A stretch of 64,000 nt of DNA, taken from positions 2,666,001 through 2,730,000 of the forward strand of contig NZ_CP043430.1 in assembly GCF_008271365.1 (NCBI RefSeq). Reading direction: 5' to 3'. Below, piece after piece: positions 24,802-33,782 of the stretch (positions are counted from its first letter, which is position 1; each line of letters begins with the position of its first letter). Origin of the DNA: Microbacterium sp. 1S1. Lineage in GTDB: Bacteria; Actinomycetota; Actinomycetes; Actinomycetales; Microbacteriaceae. The notes beneath the pieces are model-generated. The model saw only the letters and a list, made by a program, of their open reading frames with translations, did not search any database and was not told where the DNA came from. The translations under genes and the position numbers were made by a program.

Positions 24802-25839
24802 TTACGCAGAATGCGTGAGCGCGTTGAGCCGGGAGATGGCGCGCAGGTACTTCTTGCGGTAGCCACCGGCGAGCATCTCGTCGGAGAACACGCCGTCGAG
24901 CCCGAGGCCCGTCGCGAGGATCGGGATCTGGGCGTCGTAGACGCGGTCGACGAAGGCCACGAAACGCAGGGCCTCCGACTGATCGGTGAGCTGCCGCACG
25001 CCCCGCAGCCCGACTCGGTGCAGGCCGTCGATGAGCCGGATGTAGCGCGAGGGATGCACCTGGGCCAGGTGCCGGATGAGGTCGTCGAACGCGTCGTCCG
25101 AGACGGCGCCGTCAGCCGCGGCCGCGTCCAGGGCGGCGCCGTAGGCGACATCGTCCAGTGCCACGGCGTGGCCGTCGATCGCGCGCTGCCGGAAGTCGAC
25201 GCCGTCGATGCGCAGGGTCTGGAAGCTGTCCGCCATCGCGTGGATCTCGCGGAGGAAGTCCTGCGCGGCGAAGCGTCCCTCTCCGAGGGCGTTCGGCGGC
25301 GTGTTGGATGTCGCCGCGAGTCGAGTGCCTGTCGGCACGAGCTCGCCCAGCAGCCGCGTCATGACCATGGTGTCGCCCGGGTCGTCGAGCTCGAACTCGT
25401 CGATGCACAGGAGATCGGCACCCTTGAGGAGGTCCACGGTGTTCTTGTATCCGAGGGCGCCCACCAGTGCGGTGTACTCGATGAACGACCCGAAGTACTT
25501 CCGCCGGGCGGGCATCGCGTGGTAGATCGATGCGAGCAGATGGGTCTTGCCCACGCCGAAGCCGCCGTCGAGGTAGACCCCGGGCTTGAGCTCCGGCTCC
25601 TTCTTCGCCCGACTGAACAGACCGCCGCGCTTGACGGGAGCACCGCGACCTGCGAAGCGGAGCAGCGTCTGCTTCGCCTCCTCCTGCGAGGGGTAGGCGG
25701 GGTCCGCCCGGTAGCTGTCGAACGTGGCGTCGTCGAACTGTGGCGGCGGCACCAGGCTCGCAAGCATCTCAGGTCCGCTGACCGTCGGCATACGGTCGGT
25801 GAGCTGGACGGTTCCGGTGCGGGTGGTCGGGTCGGTCAT
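24802..25839 (-). CDS. zapE: Cell division protein ZapE (AFG1-like ATPase)
   Basis: A 345-residue AFG1/ZapE P-loop ATPase. Walker A is [11 protein letters not shown] (near residue 100) and Walker B is [16 protein letters not shown]; a FADLCEQP-type motif is replaced by the [10 protein letters not shown] segment near the middle. ZapE acts on the division ring in proteobacteria; in actinobacteria the role is less clear. ATG 25839 is preceded by AGGA at five bases. Monocistronic. Confidence 0.9.
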   Translation of the reverse strand: MTDPTTRTGTVQLTDRMPTVSGPEMLASLVPPPQFDDATFDSYRADPAYPSQEEAKQTLLRFAGRGAPVKRGGLFSRAKKEPELKPGVYLDGGFGVGKTHLLASIYHAMPARRKYFGSFIEYTALVGALGYKNTVDLLKGADLLCIDEFELDDPGDTMVMTRLLGELVPTGTRLAATSNTPPNALGEGRFAAQDFLREIHAMADSFQTLRIDGVDFRQRAIDGHAVALDDVAYGAALDAAAADGAVSDDAFDDLIRHLAQVHPSRYIRLIDGLHRVGLRGVRQLTDQSEALRFVAFVDRVYDAQIPILATGLGLDGVFSDEMLAGGYRKKYLRAISRLNALTHSA

Positions 25840-25983
25840 CACGGTCCTGAATCAGGCAACGGCCTGTGTCGAAGTCTTACGGATCGGGTCCCGGGGGCGC
25901 GCGGAGGATCTATCGTCGAAGGGACGGATCCACACTACGCCGTCCGCACCACCCGCTCGCCCGCTCACCGCTACGGAGACCCC

Positions 25984-26877
25984 ATGGCCATCGAGTTCGA
26001 CTCCTCCTCCCCGAAGTTCGCCGAGTACGCCGAGCCCGGCCGCCTGGTGACGACCGAGTGGCTCGCCGCCCACCTGGGTGAACCCGGCCTCGTGGTCGTC
26101 GAGTCCGACGAGGACGTCCTGCTCTACGAGACGGGCCACATTCCCGGCGCGGTGAAGGTGGACTGGCACACCGAGCTCAACGACCCGGTCGTGCGCGACT
26201 ACGTCGACGGCGAGGGGTTCGCGGAGCTGCTGAGTCGCAAGGGCATCGCCCGCGACGACACGGTGGTCATCTACGGCGATAAGAACAACTGGTGGGCAGC
26301 CTACGCACTGTGGGTGTTCTCGCTGTTCGGCCACGAGGACGTCCGCCTTCTCGACGGCGGTCGTGACCGCTGGATCGCGGAGGGGCGTGAGCTCACGCGC
26401 GAGGCGACGAACCGTCCGGCCACGGAGTACCCGGTGGTGGAGCGTGACGACTCCGTCATCCGCGCGTACAAGGAGGACGTGCTCGCCCACCTCGGCAACC
26501 CCCTGATCGATGTGCGCTCGCCGGAGGAGTACAGCGGCGAGCGGACCACCGCTCCCGCCTACCCGGAAGAGGGGACGCTGCGGGCCGGCCACATCCCCAC
26601 CGCGCAGAGCGTGCCGTGGGCGAAGGCCGTCGCCGAGGACGGCGGCTTCAAGAGCCGCGCGGAACTCGATGCCATCTACCGTGACGGCGCCGGGCTGCAG
26701 GACGGTGACGATGTCGTGGCATACTGCCGCATCGGGGAACGCTCCAGCCACACCTGGTTCGTACTCAAGCACCTGCTCGGCTTCGAGAACGTCCGCAACT
26801 ACGACGGCTCGTGGACCGAGTGGGGCAGCGCCGTGCGCGTCCCCATCGTGACGGGTACGGAGCCCGGCACGGTCTGA
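25984..26877 (+). CDS. sseA: Thiosulfate/3-mercaptopyruvate sulfurtransferase (rhodanese)
   Basis: A 297-residue protein with two rhodanese domains. The C-terminal one has the active-site Cys loop YCRIGERS (near residue 245); the N-terminal one (YGDKNN in the matching place) lacks Cys, as is usual. It closely resembles the mycobacterial SseA/CysA2 group. A -10 TATCGT lies at 25912-25917, and GGAG precedes ATG 25984. The sufE gene follows after 18 bases, the same pairing as in mycobacteria. Confidence 0.93.
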   Translation: MAIEFDSSSPKFAEYAEPGRLVTTEWLAAHLGEPGLVVVESDEDVLLYETGHIPGAVKVDWHTELNDPVVRDYVDGEGFAELLSRKGIARDDTVVIYGDKNNWWAAYALWVFSLFGHEDVRLLDGGRDRWIAEGRELTREATNRPATEYPVVERDDSVIRAYKEDVLAHLGNPLIDVRSPEEYSGERTTAPAYPEEGTLRAGHIPTAQSVPWAKAVAEDGGFKSRAELDAIYRDGAGLQDGDDVVAYCRIGERSSHTWFVLKHLLGFENVRNYDGSWTEWGSAVRVPIVTGTEPGTV

Positions 26878-26882
26878 GGTGG

Positions 26883-26888
26883 GAGAAT
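26883..26888 (+). promoter_or_regulatory. -10-like GAGAAT before sufE
   Basis: GAGAAT is followed by 7 bases and ATG 26896. It may give sufE a leaderless transcript of its own. Confidence 0.3.
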
Positions 26889-26895
26889 GGCGGGG

Positions 26896-27327
26896 ATGAA
26901 CGCGCCCGCACTGCCCGAGACCCTCGCCGAGATCCGCGACGGATTCCTGGAGACCCCGGAGTCGGACCGCCTGCTGCTCCTACTCGAGTACGCCGACGAG
27001 CTGCCCTCCGTGTCCGACGAGGTGGCCGCTCATCCGGAGATGTGCGAGCGTGTCGCGGAGTGCCAGTCACCCGTGTACATCTACGTCGAAGTGCACGACG
27101 ATGTGGTGACGATGCACGCGACCGCACCGGAGGAGGCGCCGACGACGCGCGGCTTCGCGAGCATCCTCGTGCAGGGAATCAGCGGGCTGACCGCGGACGA
27201 GGTGCTGGCGATCCCCGAGGACTACCCCCAGTCGATCGGGCTCACCAAGGCGGTGTCGCCGCTGCGGATCGGCGGAATGACGGGGATGCTGATGCGAGCG
27301 AAGAACCAGGTCAGGCAGAAGCGCTGA
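26896..27327 (+). CDS. sufE: SufE-family sulfur acceptor protein
   Basis: A 143-residue SufE-like protein with the conserved Cys in RVAECQSPVYI (near residue 56). SufE takes sulfane sulfur from a cysteine desulfurase and passes it on for Fe-S cluster assembly. Its place after a rhodanese suggests it may also take sulfur from that enzyme. ATG 26887 is an alternative, but it overlaps the -10-like element. The end overlaps the convergent hydrolase gene by 17 bases. Confidence 0.9.
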   Translation: MNAPALPETLAEIRDGFLETPESDRLLLLLEYADELPSVSDEVAAHPEMCERVAECQSPVYIYVEVHDDVVTMHATAPEEAPTTRGFASILVQGISGLTADEVLAIPEDYPQSIGLTKAVSPLRIGGMTGMLMRAKNQVRQKR

Positions 27328-28468
27328 AGCCCTGCTCCGCGAGCCACTCCGCGATCGCCGTCGTCCAGCCCTTCTCGTCGTAGTTCCAGAGCTTCGTGTG
27401 CCGGGCGACCGTGAAACGTGGCATCGTCACCAGGTCAGGTCGAGCCTCCTGCAGCGCGTGCGAGGCGTCCGCCGGCACGAAGCCGTCGTCGTCGCTGTGC
27501 AGGATGAGGATCGGGCACTGCAGCTCGTCGGCGCGCGCGACCATGTCGAGGCGGTCGAACAGGATCGGCTCATCGGCACCGCTCAGCTTCGCCGTCAGCG
27601 GGAGCTGCAGCGCGCCCATCGCCAGCTCCGGCAGCGGCGCGCGTACGCGCGCGACCTTCGCCTGGAAGCGCAGCACGGTCCGCCAGTCGACGACCGGCGA
27701 CTCGAGGATGATCCCGGCGATGCGGTCGCGGTGACCGGAGTTGACGGCCACCTGGAGCGACACTGCGCCGCCCATGGACCACCCCATGAGGATGACCCGT
27801 TCGGCGCCGTGGCGCAGCGCGTAGGCGATGCCCGCGTCCACGTCCCGCCATTCCGCCGCTCCGAGCGCGTACGCCCCCGCCCGCGTCCGCGGGGCCTCGC
27901 CGTCGTTCCGGTACGACACCACGAGCGTCGGCAGTCCAGCCGCGTGGAGCGCGGGCACGGCACGAAGGCACTCTGAGCGCGTGGCACCGCGGCCGTGTAC
28001 CTGGATGACCCAGGCCGACGAATCACCGGGGAAAAACCACGCGGGGCATGGGCCGGCCGGTGAGCCGATGAGGACGTTCTCCCACCGCAGGTGCAGCTCG
28101 CTCGGCGAGGTGTAATAGCTCCCGCTGAAGGATGCTCCGCGGTCCACCCGCGCGCCCGGCTCGACCTTCGTGAGGAGCTTCCGCCGTACCGTCGTGCCGT
28201 CCGCGCTGAGGACGGCTCCGAGCTTCAGGTACCCGTAGGTGCCCGTGGTGAAGAGCCCGTACCGGCCGGGCAGCTCGGTGTCACGGGTACGGCGGAGCTC
28301 GATCGTCTGCGCGCCGGTATCGATCGCGAGGATCTCGGTGTCCTGGATGCGGCTCCGCAACGGGGTCACGACCCGTCTGGCCACCGCGAGCACGAGGAAT
28401 CCGGCGGCGGTCCCCAGGGCGAGGAGCGCGGGGACAAGGATCGCAACGGCGTGCCTGAGACTCTTCAT
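27311..28468 (-). CDS. Membrane-anchored alpha/beta hydrolase
   Basis: A 385-residue protein with one N-terminal membrane helix (residues 7-27), then an accessory beta-rich region, then an alpha/beta-hydrolase domain. Nucleophile Ser sits in ILMGWSMGGAVSL (near residue 223), the acid in ILHSDDDGFVP (near 326), and His in VARHTKLWNYDEKG (near 358). The substrate is unknown. ATG 28468 has GGAAGG upstream. It diverges from DUF3000 across a 25-base gap. Confidence 0.88.
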   Translation of the reverse strand: MKSLRHAVAILVPALLALGTAAGFLVLAVARRVVTPLRSRIQDTEILAIDTGAQTIELRRTRDTELPGRYGLFTTGTYGYLKLGAVLSADGTTVRRKLLTKVEPGARVDRGASFSGSYYTSPSELHLRWENVLIGSPAGPCPAWFFPGDSSAWVIQVHGRGATRSECLRAVPALHAAGLPTLVVSYRNDGEAPRTRAGAYALGAAEWRDVDAGIAYALRHGAERVILMGWSMGGAVSLQVAVNSGHRDRIAGIILESPVVDWRTVLRFQAKVARVRAPLPELAMGALQLPLTAKLSGADEPILFDRLDMVARADELQCPILILHSDDDGFVPADASHALQEARPDLVTMPRFTVARHTKLWNYDEKGWTTAIAEWLAEQGFSASA

Positions 28469-28477
28469 CGCCTTCCG

Positions 28478-28487
28478 ACTCTAGCCT
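28478..28487. promoter_or_regulatory. Overlapping divergent -10 elements
   Basis: On the plus strand TAGCCT (28482-28487) lies 6 bases before GTG 28494. On the minus strand TAGAGT (28483-28478) lies 9 bases before ATG 28468. The two share two bases, so the promoters may exclude each other. Confidence 0.45.
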
Positions 28488-28493
28488 GTTGCC

Positions 28494-29075
28494 GTGACCG
28501 CACACCCCGAGGCCGGGACGCCCTTCGACGCCGCCGTCGCCGAACTGCGCGCGACCGCGTTCCGCGACGATATCGCGGTCCGCGAGATCCCGACGCCGCA
28601 GAATCTCGCTCCCTTCGCCATCGCGTTGTCGGCGGACGTCCGTCCCGGCGAGGACGGCGACTCGGTTTACGGGACAGGGCGGTTCATCCTGCTCCACGAC
28701 CCCGAGGAGCCCGACGCGTGGGGCGGCGCCTGGCGTATCGTGATCTTCGCCCAGGCACCCCTCGAGACCGAGATCGGCACCGACCCCCTGCTCGCCGATG
28801 TCACCTGGTCCTGGCTGGTCGATGCGCTCGACTCCCGGGACGCGGTCTACCACTCCCCCTCCGGCACCTCGACCAAGACGCTGTCGAAGGGATTCGGTGG
28901 GCTCGCCGACGAGGGGGACGGGGCACAGATAGAATTGCGGGCGTCCTGGACTCCGGATGGCCCGTTCCGACCGCACGTCGAAGCATGGGCCGAGCTGGTC
29001 GGAATGCTGGCGGGACTTCCGCCGGGTTCCGAGGGCATCGCCGTGATCGGCGCGCGAAAGGCTGTACGTGACTGA
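28494..29075 (+). CDS. DUF3000 protein
   Basis: A 193-residue protein of the actinobacterial DUF3000 family, recognised by PFAIALSADV near residue 41, the WRIVIFAQAPLETEIGTDPLL segment, and FGGLADEGDGAQIELRASWTP. Function unknown. GTG 28494 is 6 bases after TAGCCT, so the transcript is probably leaderless. It overlaps the RNase D gene by 8 bases, the conserved neighbour. Confidence 0.92.
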   Translation: MTAHPEAGTPFDAAVAELRATAFRDDIAVREIPTPQNLAPFAIALSADVRPGEDGDSVYGTGRFILLHDPEEPDAWGGAWRIVIFAQAPLETEIGTDPLLADVTWSWLVDALDSRDAVYHSPSGTSTKTLSKGFGGLADEGDGAQIELRASWTPDGPFRPHVEAWAELVGMLAGLPPGSEGIAVIGARKAVRD

Positions 29076-30261
29076 ATACTCCGTGATCTCCGATACCGAG
29101 GAGTTCCGTGCGGCTTGCGTCGCGCTCGCCGCGGGCACCGGCCCCGTGGCGGTCGACGTCGAACGGGCATCCGGCTTCCGCTACTCTCAGCGCGCCTACC
29201 TGGTTCAGGTCTTCCGGCGCGACGCCGGCGTGTTCCTGTTCGACCCGCCCGCCATCGGCGACTTCGCGCCCCTGCAGGAGGCGATCGGCGATGCAGAGTG
29301 GGTTCTCCATGCCGCCAGTCAAGACCTGCCGTCGCTGCGGGAGCTGCACCTGGAGCCGAAGGAGATCTTCGACACCGAGCTCGCCGCCCGCCTGCTCGGG
29401 CACGACAGGGTGGGACTCGCCGCGGTCGTCGAGGACACGCTGGGCATCACGTTGAAGAAGGAGCACTCCGCCGCCGACTGGTCCACGCGTCCGCTGCCGG
29501 ATGCCTGGCTGGAGTACGCCGCACTGGACGTCCTTCACCTCGTGGACGTGCGTGACGCCCTCGTCGCAGAGCTCGCCGAGCAAGGCAAGACCGAGTTCGC
29601 CGCCCAGGAGTTCGCCGCGACTCTCTCCCGCGCGCCGAAAGCTCCGCGGGAGGATCCGTGGCGTCGGCTCAGCGGGCTCCACCAGGTCCGTGGCGCCCGC
29701 AATCTCGCCGTCGCCCGCGCGCTGTGGGAAGCCCGTGAGATGTACGCGCAGCAGCAGGACATCTCGCCCGGGCGCCTCGTGCCCGACCGCTCGCTCGTCG
29801 CGGCGGTCCTCGCCAACCCCACCTCCAAACAGGCGCTCGCCGGTGTCAAGGAGTTCCAGGGTCGCGCGAGCCGCACGCAGCTGGACCGCTGGTGGCAGGC
29901 CATCGTGGAGGGCCGCGCCGCCGAGACTCTGCCCCGCGAACGGGTGCCGAGCGACGCGCTTCCGCCGCCCCGCGCCTGGGGCGACCGCAACCCGGAGGCG
30001 GATGCGCGCCTGAAGGCCGCCCGTCCCGCGGTGGAGGCCGTCGCCGAGCAGCTGGGCATGCCCACCGAGAACCTCCTGACGCCCGACTTCCTCCGCCGCG
30101 TTGCCTGGGACTTCCCCGGCAGCACCGCCGCGGACGTCGGTGCCGCGTTGTCCACCCTCGGGGCGCGCCCCTGGCAGGTTGAACAGACTGCACAGAAGAT
30201 CGCCGACGCCTTCGTAGAGGCAGCACAATCGCCCGACACGACCTCCGCGACCGCTTCGTAG
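29068..30261 (+). CDS. rnd: Ribonuclease D with HRDC domain
   Basis: A 397-residue protein. The DEDDy 3'-5' exonuclease domain is complete: VAVDVERASGFRYSQRA (Exo I), HAASQDLPSLREL (Exo II) and DWSTRPLPDAWLEYAALDVLHL (Exo III with its Tyr). An HRDC domain follows at about residues 205-285. It trims tRNA and other structured RNA 3' ends. GTG start; the gene is translationally coupled to DUF3000. Confidence 0.93.
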   Translation: MTEYSVISDTEEFRAACVALAAGTGPVAVDVERASGFRYSQRAYLVQVFRRDAGVFLFDPPAIGDFAPLQEAIGDAEWVLHAASQDLPSLRELHLEPKEIFDTELAARLLGHDRVGLAAVVEDTLGITLKKEHSAADWSTRPLPDAWLEYAALDVLHLVDVRDALVAELAEQGKTEFAAQEFAATLSRAPKAPREDPWRRLSGLHQVRGARNLAVARALWEAREMYAQQQDISPGRLVPDRSLVAAVLANPTSKQALAGVKEFQGRASRTQLDRWWQAIVEGRAAETLPRERVPSDALPPPRAWGDRNPEADARLKAARPAVEAVAEQLGMPTENLLTPDFLRRVAWDFPGSTAADVGAALSTLGARPWQVEQTAQKIADAFVEAAQSPDTTSATAS

Positions 30262-30301
30262 GTTCGATCCAACCGATTCCTCCCGGTTTCCGGCGGTTCA
30301 T

Positions 30302-30307
30302 AGACTG
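30302..30307 (+). promoter_or_regulatory. -10 element TAGACT upstream of the thiolase gene
   Basis: TAGACT lies 28 bases before the GTG at 30335, whose GGAGG ribosome site is at 30324-30330, giving a normal leader for the fatty-acid degradation operon. Confidence 0.4.
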
Positions 30308-30334
30308 AGGCCACCGCACTAATTTGGAGGCAGA

Positions 30335-31540
30335 GTGGCCGAGATCTCGGACGTCTTCTTCGTCGATGGAGTGCGCACCCCCTTCGGGCGCGCCGGCGAA
30401 AAGGGCATGTACTGGAACACCCGCGCGGATGACCTCGCCGTGAAGGCGACCATCGGCCTGATGGAGCGCAACGCGGCCGTCCCGGCGGACCGTATCGACG
30501 ATGTCGCCATCGCGGCGACGAGCCAGACCGGAGACCAGGGGCTCACCCTGGGGCGGTCGGTGGCGATCCTCGCCGGGCTCCCCCAGACCGTTCCCGGCCT
30601 CGCCGTCGAGCGCATGTGCGCCGGCGCGATGACGAGCGTCACGACGATGGGTGCCTCGATCGGCGTCGGCATGTACGACCTCGCGCTCGCTGGCGGCGTC
30701 GAGCACATGGGACACCACCCGATCGGAGGGAACGCGGACCCGAACCCCCGCTTCGTCGCGGAGAAGATGGTCGACCCGGGCGCGCTGAACATGGGCGTCA
30801 CCGCCGAGCGCATCTTCGACCGCTTCCCGCACCTCACCAAGGAGCGCTCGGACCGCTACGGCATGCGCAGCCAGCAGAAGGTGCAGGCCGCCTACGACGC
30901 CGGAAAGATCCAGCCGGACCTCGTACCGGTCGCGATCAAGGGTGCAGACGGCGCCTGGGGACTCGCCACGGAAGACGAGGGCCGCCGCCCGCAGACGACG
31001 ATGGAGGACCTCGCCGGCCTCAAGACGCCGTTCCGTCCGCACGGGCGCGTCACCGCCGGAACGTCTTCCCCGCTCACCGACGGTGCGACGATGTCGCTGC
31101 TCGCCGGAGGTGGCGCCGTCAAGGAATTCGGCCTCGCACCGAAGATGCGCATGGTGTCCTTCGCCTTCGCCGGCGTCCAGCCCGAGATCATGGGCATCGG
31201 CCCGATCCCGTCGACCGAGAAGGCGCTCAAGAAGGCCGGCCTCGACATCTCCGACATCGGGCTGTTCGAGCTCAACGAGGCGTTCGCGATCCAGGTCATC
31301 TCGTTCCTGGACCACTTCGGGATCGACGACGACGACCCGCGCGTGAACCCGTGGGGCGGCGCGATCGCCGTCGGCCACCCGCTGGCCGCCTCCGGCGTCC
31401 GCCTCATGATCCAGCTCGCGGCGCAGTTCGCCGAGCGCCCCGACGTGCGCTACGGCCTGACGGCGATGTGCGTCGGTCTCGGTCAAGGCGGCTCGGTCAT
31501 CTGGGAGAACCCGCACTACGACGGAAAGAAGAAGAAGTGA
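30335..31540 (+). CDS. fadA: Acetyl-CoA acyltransferase (thiolase)
   Basis: A 401-residue thiolase. The nucleophile Cys lies in VERMCAGAMTS (residue 95), the second-site motifs are NEAFAI and GHPLAASG, and the proton-donor Cys is in MCVGLGQGGS. It performs the last step of beta-oxidation. GTG start with GGAGG. It overlaps the fadB start (GTGA), so the two subunits of a beta-oxidation complex are made together. Confidence 0.94.
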   Translation: MAEISDVFFVDGVRTPFGRAGEKGMYWNTRADDLAVKATIGLMERNAAVPADRIDDVAIAATSQTGDQGLTLGRSVAILAGLPQTVPGLAVERMCAGAMTSVTTMGASIGVGMYDLALAGGVEHMGHHPIGGNADPNPRFVAEKMVDPGALNMGVTAERIFDRFPHLTKERSDRYGMRSQQKVQAAYDAGKIQPDLVPVAIKGADGAWGLATEDEGRRPQTTMEDLAGLKTPFRPHGRVTAGTSSPLTDGATMSLLAGGGAVKEFGLAPKMRMVSFAFAGVQPEIMGIGPIPSTEKALKKAGLDISDIGLFELNEAFAIQVISFLDHFGIDDDDPRVNPWGGAIAVGHPLAASGVRLMIQLAAQFAERPDVRYGLTAMCVGLGQGGSVIWENPHYDGKKKK

Positions 31541-33678
31541 GCTACGACGACGTCGACTTCTCGCCCATCCAGGCACTCACCGAGGGAGAGGTCGTCACGC
31601 ACTCCCCCGTGCGCGACATCCGACTCGCGTCCGGCAAGGTCCTCGCCCTGATCACGCTGGACAACGGTCGCGATCACACCCGACCGAACACGCTCGGGCC
31701 GGCCACGCTGACCGAGCTCGGTGAGACATTGGACGGTCTCAAAGCCCGTGCGGCAGCCGGCGAGATCCAGGCGGTGGGCATCACCGGCAAGCAGTACATC
31801 ATGGCGGCCGGCGCCGACCTCTCGGACATCAGCAAGGTCGGCTCGCGGGACAACGCGCGTCTGATCGCCCAGCTCGGCCACAAGGTGCTCGGGAAGCTGA
31901 GCGAGCTCGGCGTGCCCTCCTTCGCGTTCGTCAACGGCCTGGCGCTGGGAGGCGGTCTGGAGATCGCCCTGAACTCCACGTACCGGACGGTCGACGCGTC
32001 GGCCGCGGCCGTGGCGCTCCCCGAGGTCTTCCTCGGCATCATCCCCGGCTGGGGAGGGGCGTACCTCCTGCCGAACCTCATCGGCATCGAGAACGCCCTC
32101 GAGGTCGTCATCTCCAACCCGCTCAAGCAGAACCGTATGCTGAAGCCCCAGCAGGCCTTCGATCTCGGCATCTTCGATGCGATCTTCCCCGCTGCGAACT
32201 ACCTCGAGAACTCGCTCGCCTGGGCGGACGCCGTCCTCGGCGGCAAGAGGGTCGAGCGCAAGAACGAGCCGGGCAAGATCGAGCGTCTGACCAAGTGGCC
32301 GATCGCGATCAAGATGGCACGCGGCATGCTGGAGTCCAAGATCGGCACCGTCCCGAAGTCTCCTTACGCCGCCCTCGAGCTGCTCGACAAGGCGAAGAGC
32401 GGAACCAAGGCGGAGGGTTTCGCGCGCGAGGACGAGGCGCTCGCCGAGCTCGTGACGGGCGACCAGTTCGCGGCCTCGATGTACGCTTTCGACCTCGTGC
32501 AGAAGCGTGCGAAGCGCCCCGTCGGCGCCCCTGACAAGCAGCTCGCGAAGAAGGTCACGAAGGTCGGGATCATCGGCGCGGGTCTCATGGCCAGTCAGTT
32601 CGCGCTGTTGTTCGTGCGCAAGCTGCAGGTTCCGGTGCTCATCACCGACCTCGACCAGGCACGCGTCGACAAGGGCGTCGCCTACATCCACGAGGAGATC
32701 GGCAAGCTGGAGGCCAAGGGCCGTGTCGACGCGGACACCGCGAACAAGCTGCGCGGCCTCGTCACGGGCACGACCGACAAGAGCCTCTACGCGGACTGCG
32801 ACTTCGTCATCGAAGCCGTGTTCGAGGAGGTCGGCGTCAAGCAGCAGGTGTTCGGGGAGATCGAGAAGATCATCGCGGAGGACGCCGTGCTCGCCACGAA
32901 CACCTCGTCGCTGTCGGTGGAGGAGATCGGCGCGAAGCTCGCCCACCCCGAGCGGCTCGTCGGCTTCCACTTCTTCAACCCGGTCGCGGTGATGCCGCTG
33001 ATCGAGATCGTGAAGACGCCGTCCACCGCCGACACCGCGCTCTCGACCGCTTTCGTCGTCGCCAAGAACCTCGGCAAGAACGCGGTGCTCACCGCCGACG
33101 CCCCGGGCTTCGTGGTGAATCGTCTGCTCGCGAAGGTCATGGGCGAAGCGGCACGCGCCGTCTACGAGGGCACTCCGATCGCCGAGGTTGAGAAGGCGTT
33201 CGCGCCCCTCGGGCTGCCGATGGGGCCCTTCCAGCTCATCGACCTCGTCGGCTGGAAGGTCGCCGCGCACGTGCAGGACACCATGGTGCGGGCGTTCCCC
33301 GACCGGTTCTATGCCAACGAGAACTTCCACGCCCTGGCCGAGCTCGACCAGGTGGTGGAGAAGGACAAGGGCGGCCGCGTGGTCGGGTGGACGAAGCAAG
33401 CCGAGAAGGTCCTCAAGCCGGCCGTCGGCAAGGCTCCGGCGTCGCCGGCCACCATCCTGCAGCGCGTGCAGGACGGGCTTGCTACCGAGATCAAGCTGAT
33501 GCTGGACGAGGGCGTCGTTCCGGAGGTCGAGGACATCGACCTGTGCCTCATCCTCGGAGCCGGCTGGCCTTTCATCGACGGCGGGGCATCGCCGTACCTC
33601 GACCGCGAGGGTGCGTCCGAGCGTGCGTTCGGCGGCTCCTTCCACACCCCGCAGATCCGGGGCGTGGAGAGCCGCTGA
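31537..33678 (+). CDS. fadB: Multifunctional enoyl-CoA hydratase / 3-hydroxyacyl-CoA dehydrogenase
   Basis: A 713-residue protein. Crotonase domain: residues about 20-230, with the oxyanion-hole GLALGGGLEIAL and the catalytic-Glu segment PEVFLGIIPGWGGAY. NAD-binding 3-hydroxyacyl-CoA dehydrogenase domain: from GIIGAGLMASQF (near 346). The catalytic HxxNP motif is HFFNPVAVMPLIE, and the C-terminal helical domain runs to the end. It carries out steps 2 and 3 of beta-oxidation. Start GTG 31537 overlaps the thiolase stop. A hairpin at 33688 ends the operon. Confidence 0.93.
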   Translation: MSYDDVDFSPIQALTEGEVVTHSPVRDIRLASGKVLALITLDNGRDHTRPNTLGPATLTELGETLDGLKARAAAGEIQAVGITGKQYIMAAGADLSDISKVGSRDNARLIAQLGHKVLGKLSELGVPSFAFVNGLALGGGLEIALNSTYRTVDASAAAVALPEVFLGIIPGWGGAYLLPNLIGIENALEVVISNPLKQNRMLKPQQAFDLGIFDAIFPAANYLENSLAWADAVLGGKRVERKNEPGKIERLTKWPIAIKMARGMLESKIGTVPKSPYAALELLDKAKSGTKAEGFAREDEALAELVTGDQFAASMYAFDLVQKRAKRPVGAPDKQLAKKVTKVGIIGAGLMASQFALLFVRKLQVPVLITDLDQARVDKGVAYIHEEIGKLEAKGRVDADTANKLRGLVTGTTDKSLYADCDFVIEAVFEEVGVKQQVFGEIEKIIAEDAVLATNTSSLSVEEIGAKLAHPERLVGFHFFNPVAVMPLIEIVKTPSTADTALSTAFVVAKNLGKNAVLTADAPGFVVNRLLAKVMGEAARAVYEGTPIAEVEKAFAPLGLPMGPFQLIDLVGWKVAAHVQDTMVRAFPDRFYANENFHALAELDQVVEKDKGGRVVGWTKQAEKVLKPAVGKAPASPATILQRVQDGLATEIKLMLDEGVVPEVEDIDLCLILGAGWPFIDGGASPYLDREGASERAFGGSFHTPQIRGVESR

Positions 33679-33687
33679 TCACGCCGC

Positions 33688-33722
33688 CGAAGGGGGTCGC
33701 GCCATGGGCGCGGCCCCCTTCG
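33688..33722 (+). terminator. Terminator of the fadA-fadB operon
   Basis: CGAAGGGGGTCGCGCC pairs, with one bulge, with the GCGCGGCCCCCTTCG arm, 10 bases after the fadB stop and between convergent genes. Confidence 0.65.
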
Positions 33723-33782
33723 TCGTGCGGACGGGGCCTGTCGAGCGGCCCACGCGTCTCGTCCGCGTGAAGCGAACCGTCG

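Noticed and set aside
30616..31536. An open frame running upstream of fadB through the thiolase gene
   Set aside because: It is a high-GC shadow frame of fadA; the real fadB start is GTG 31537, overlapping the fadA stop.
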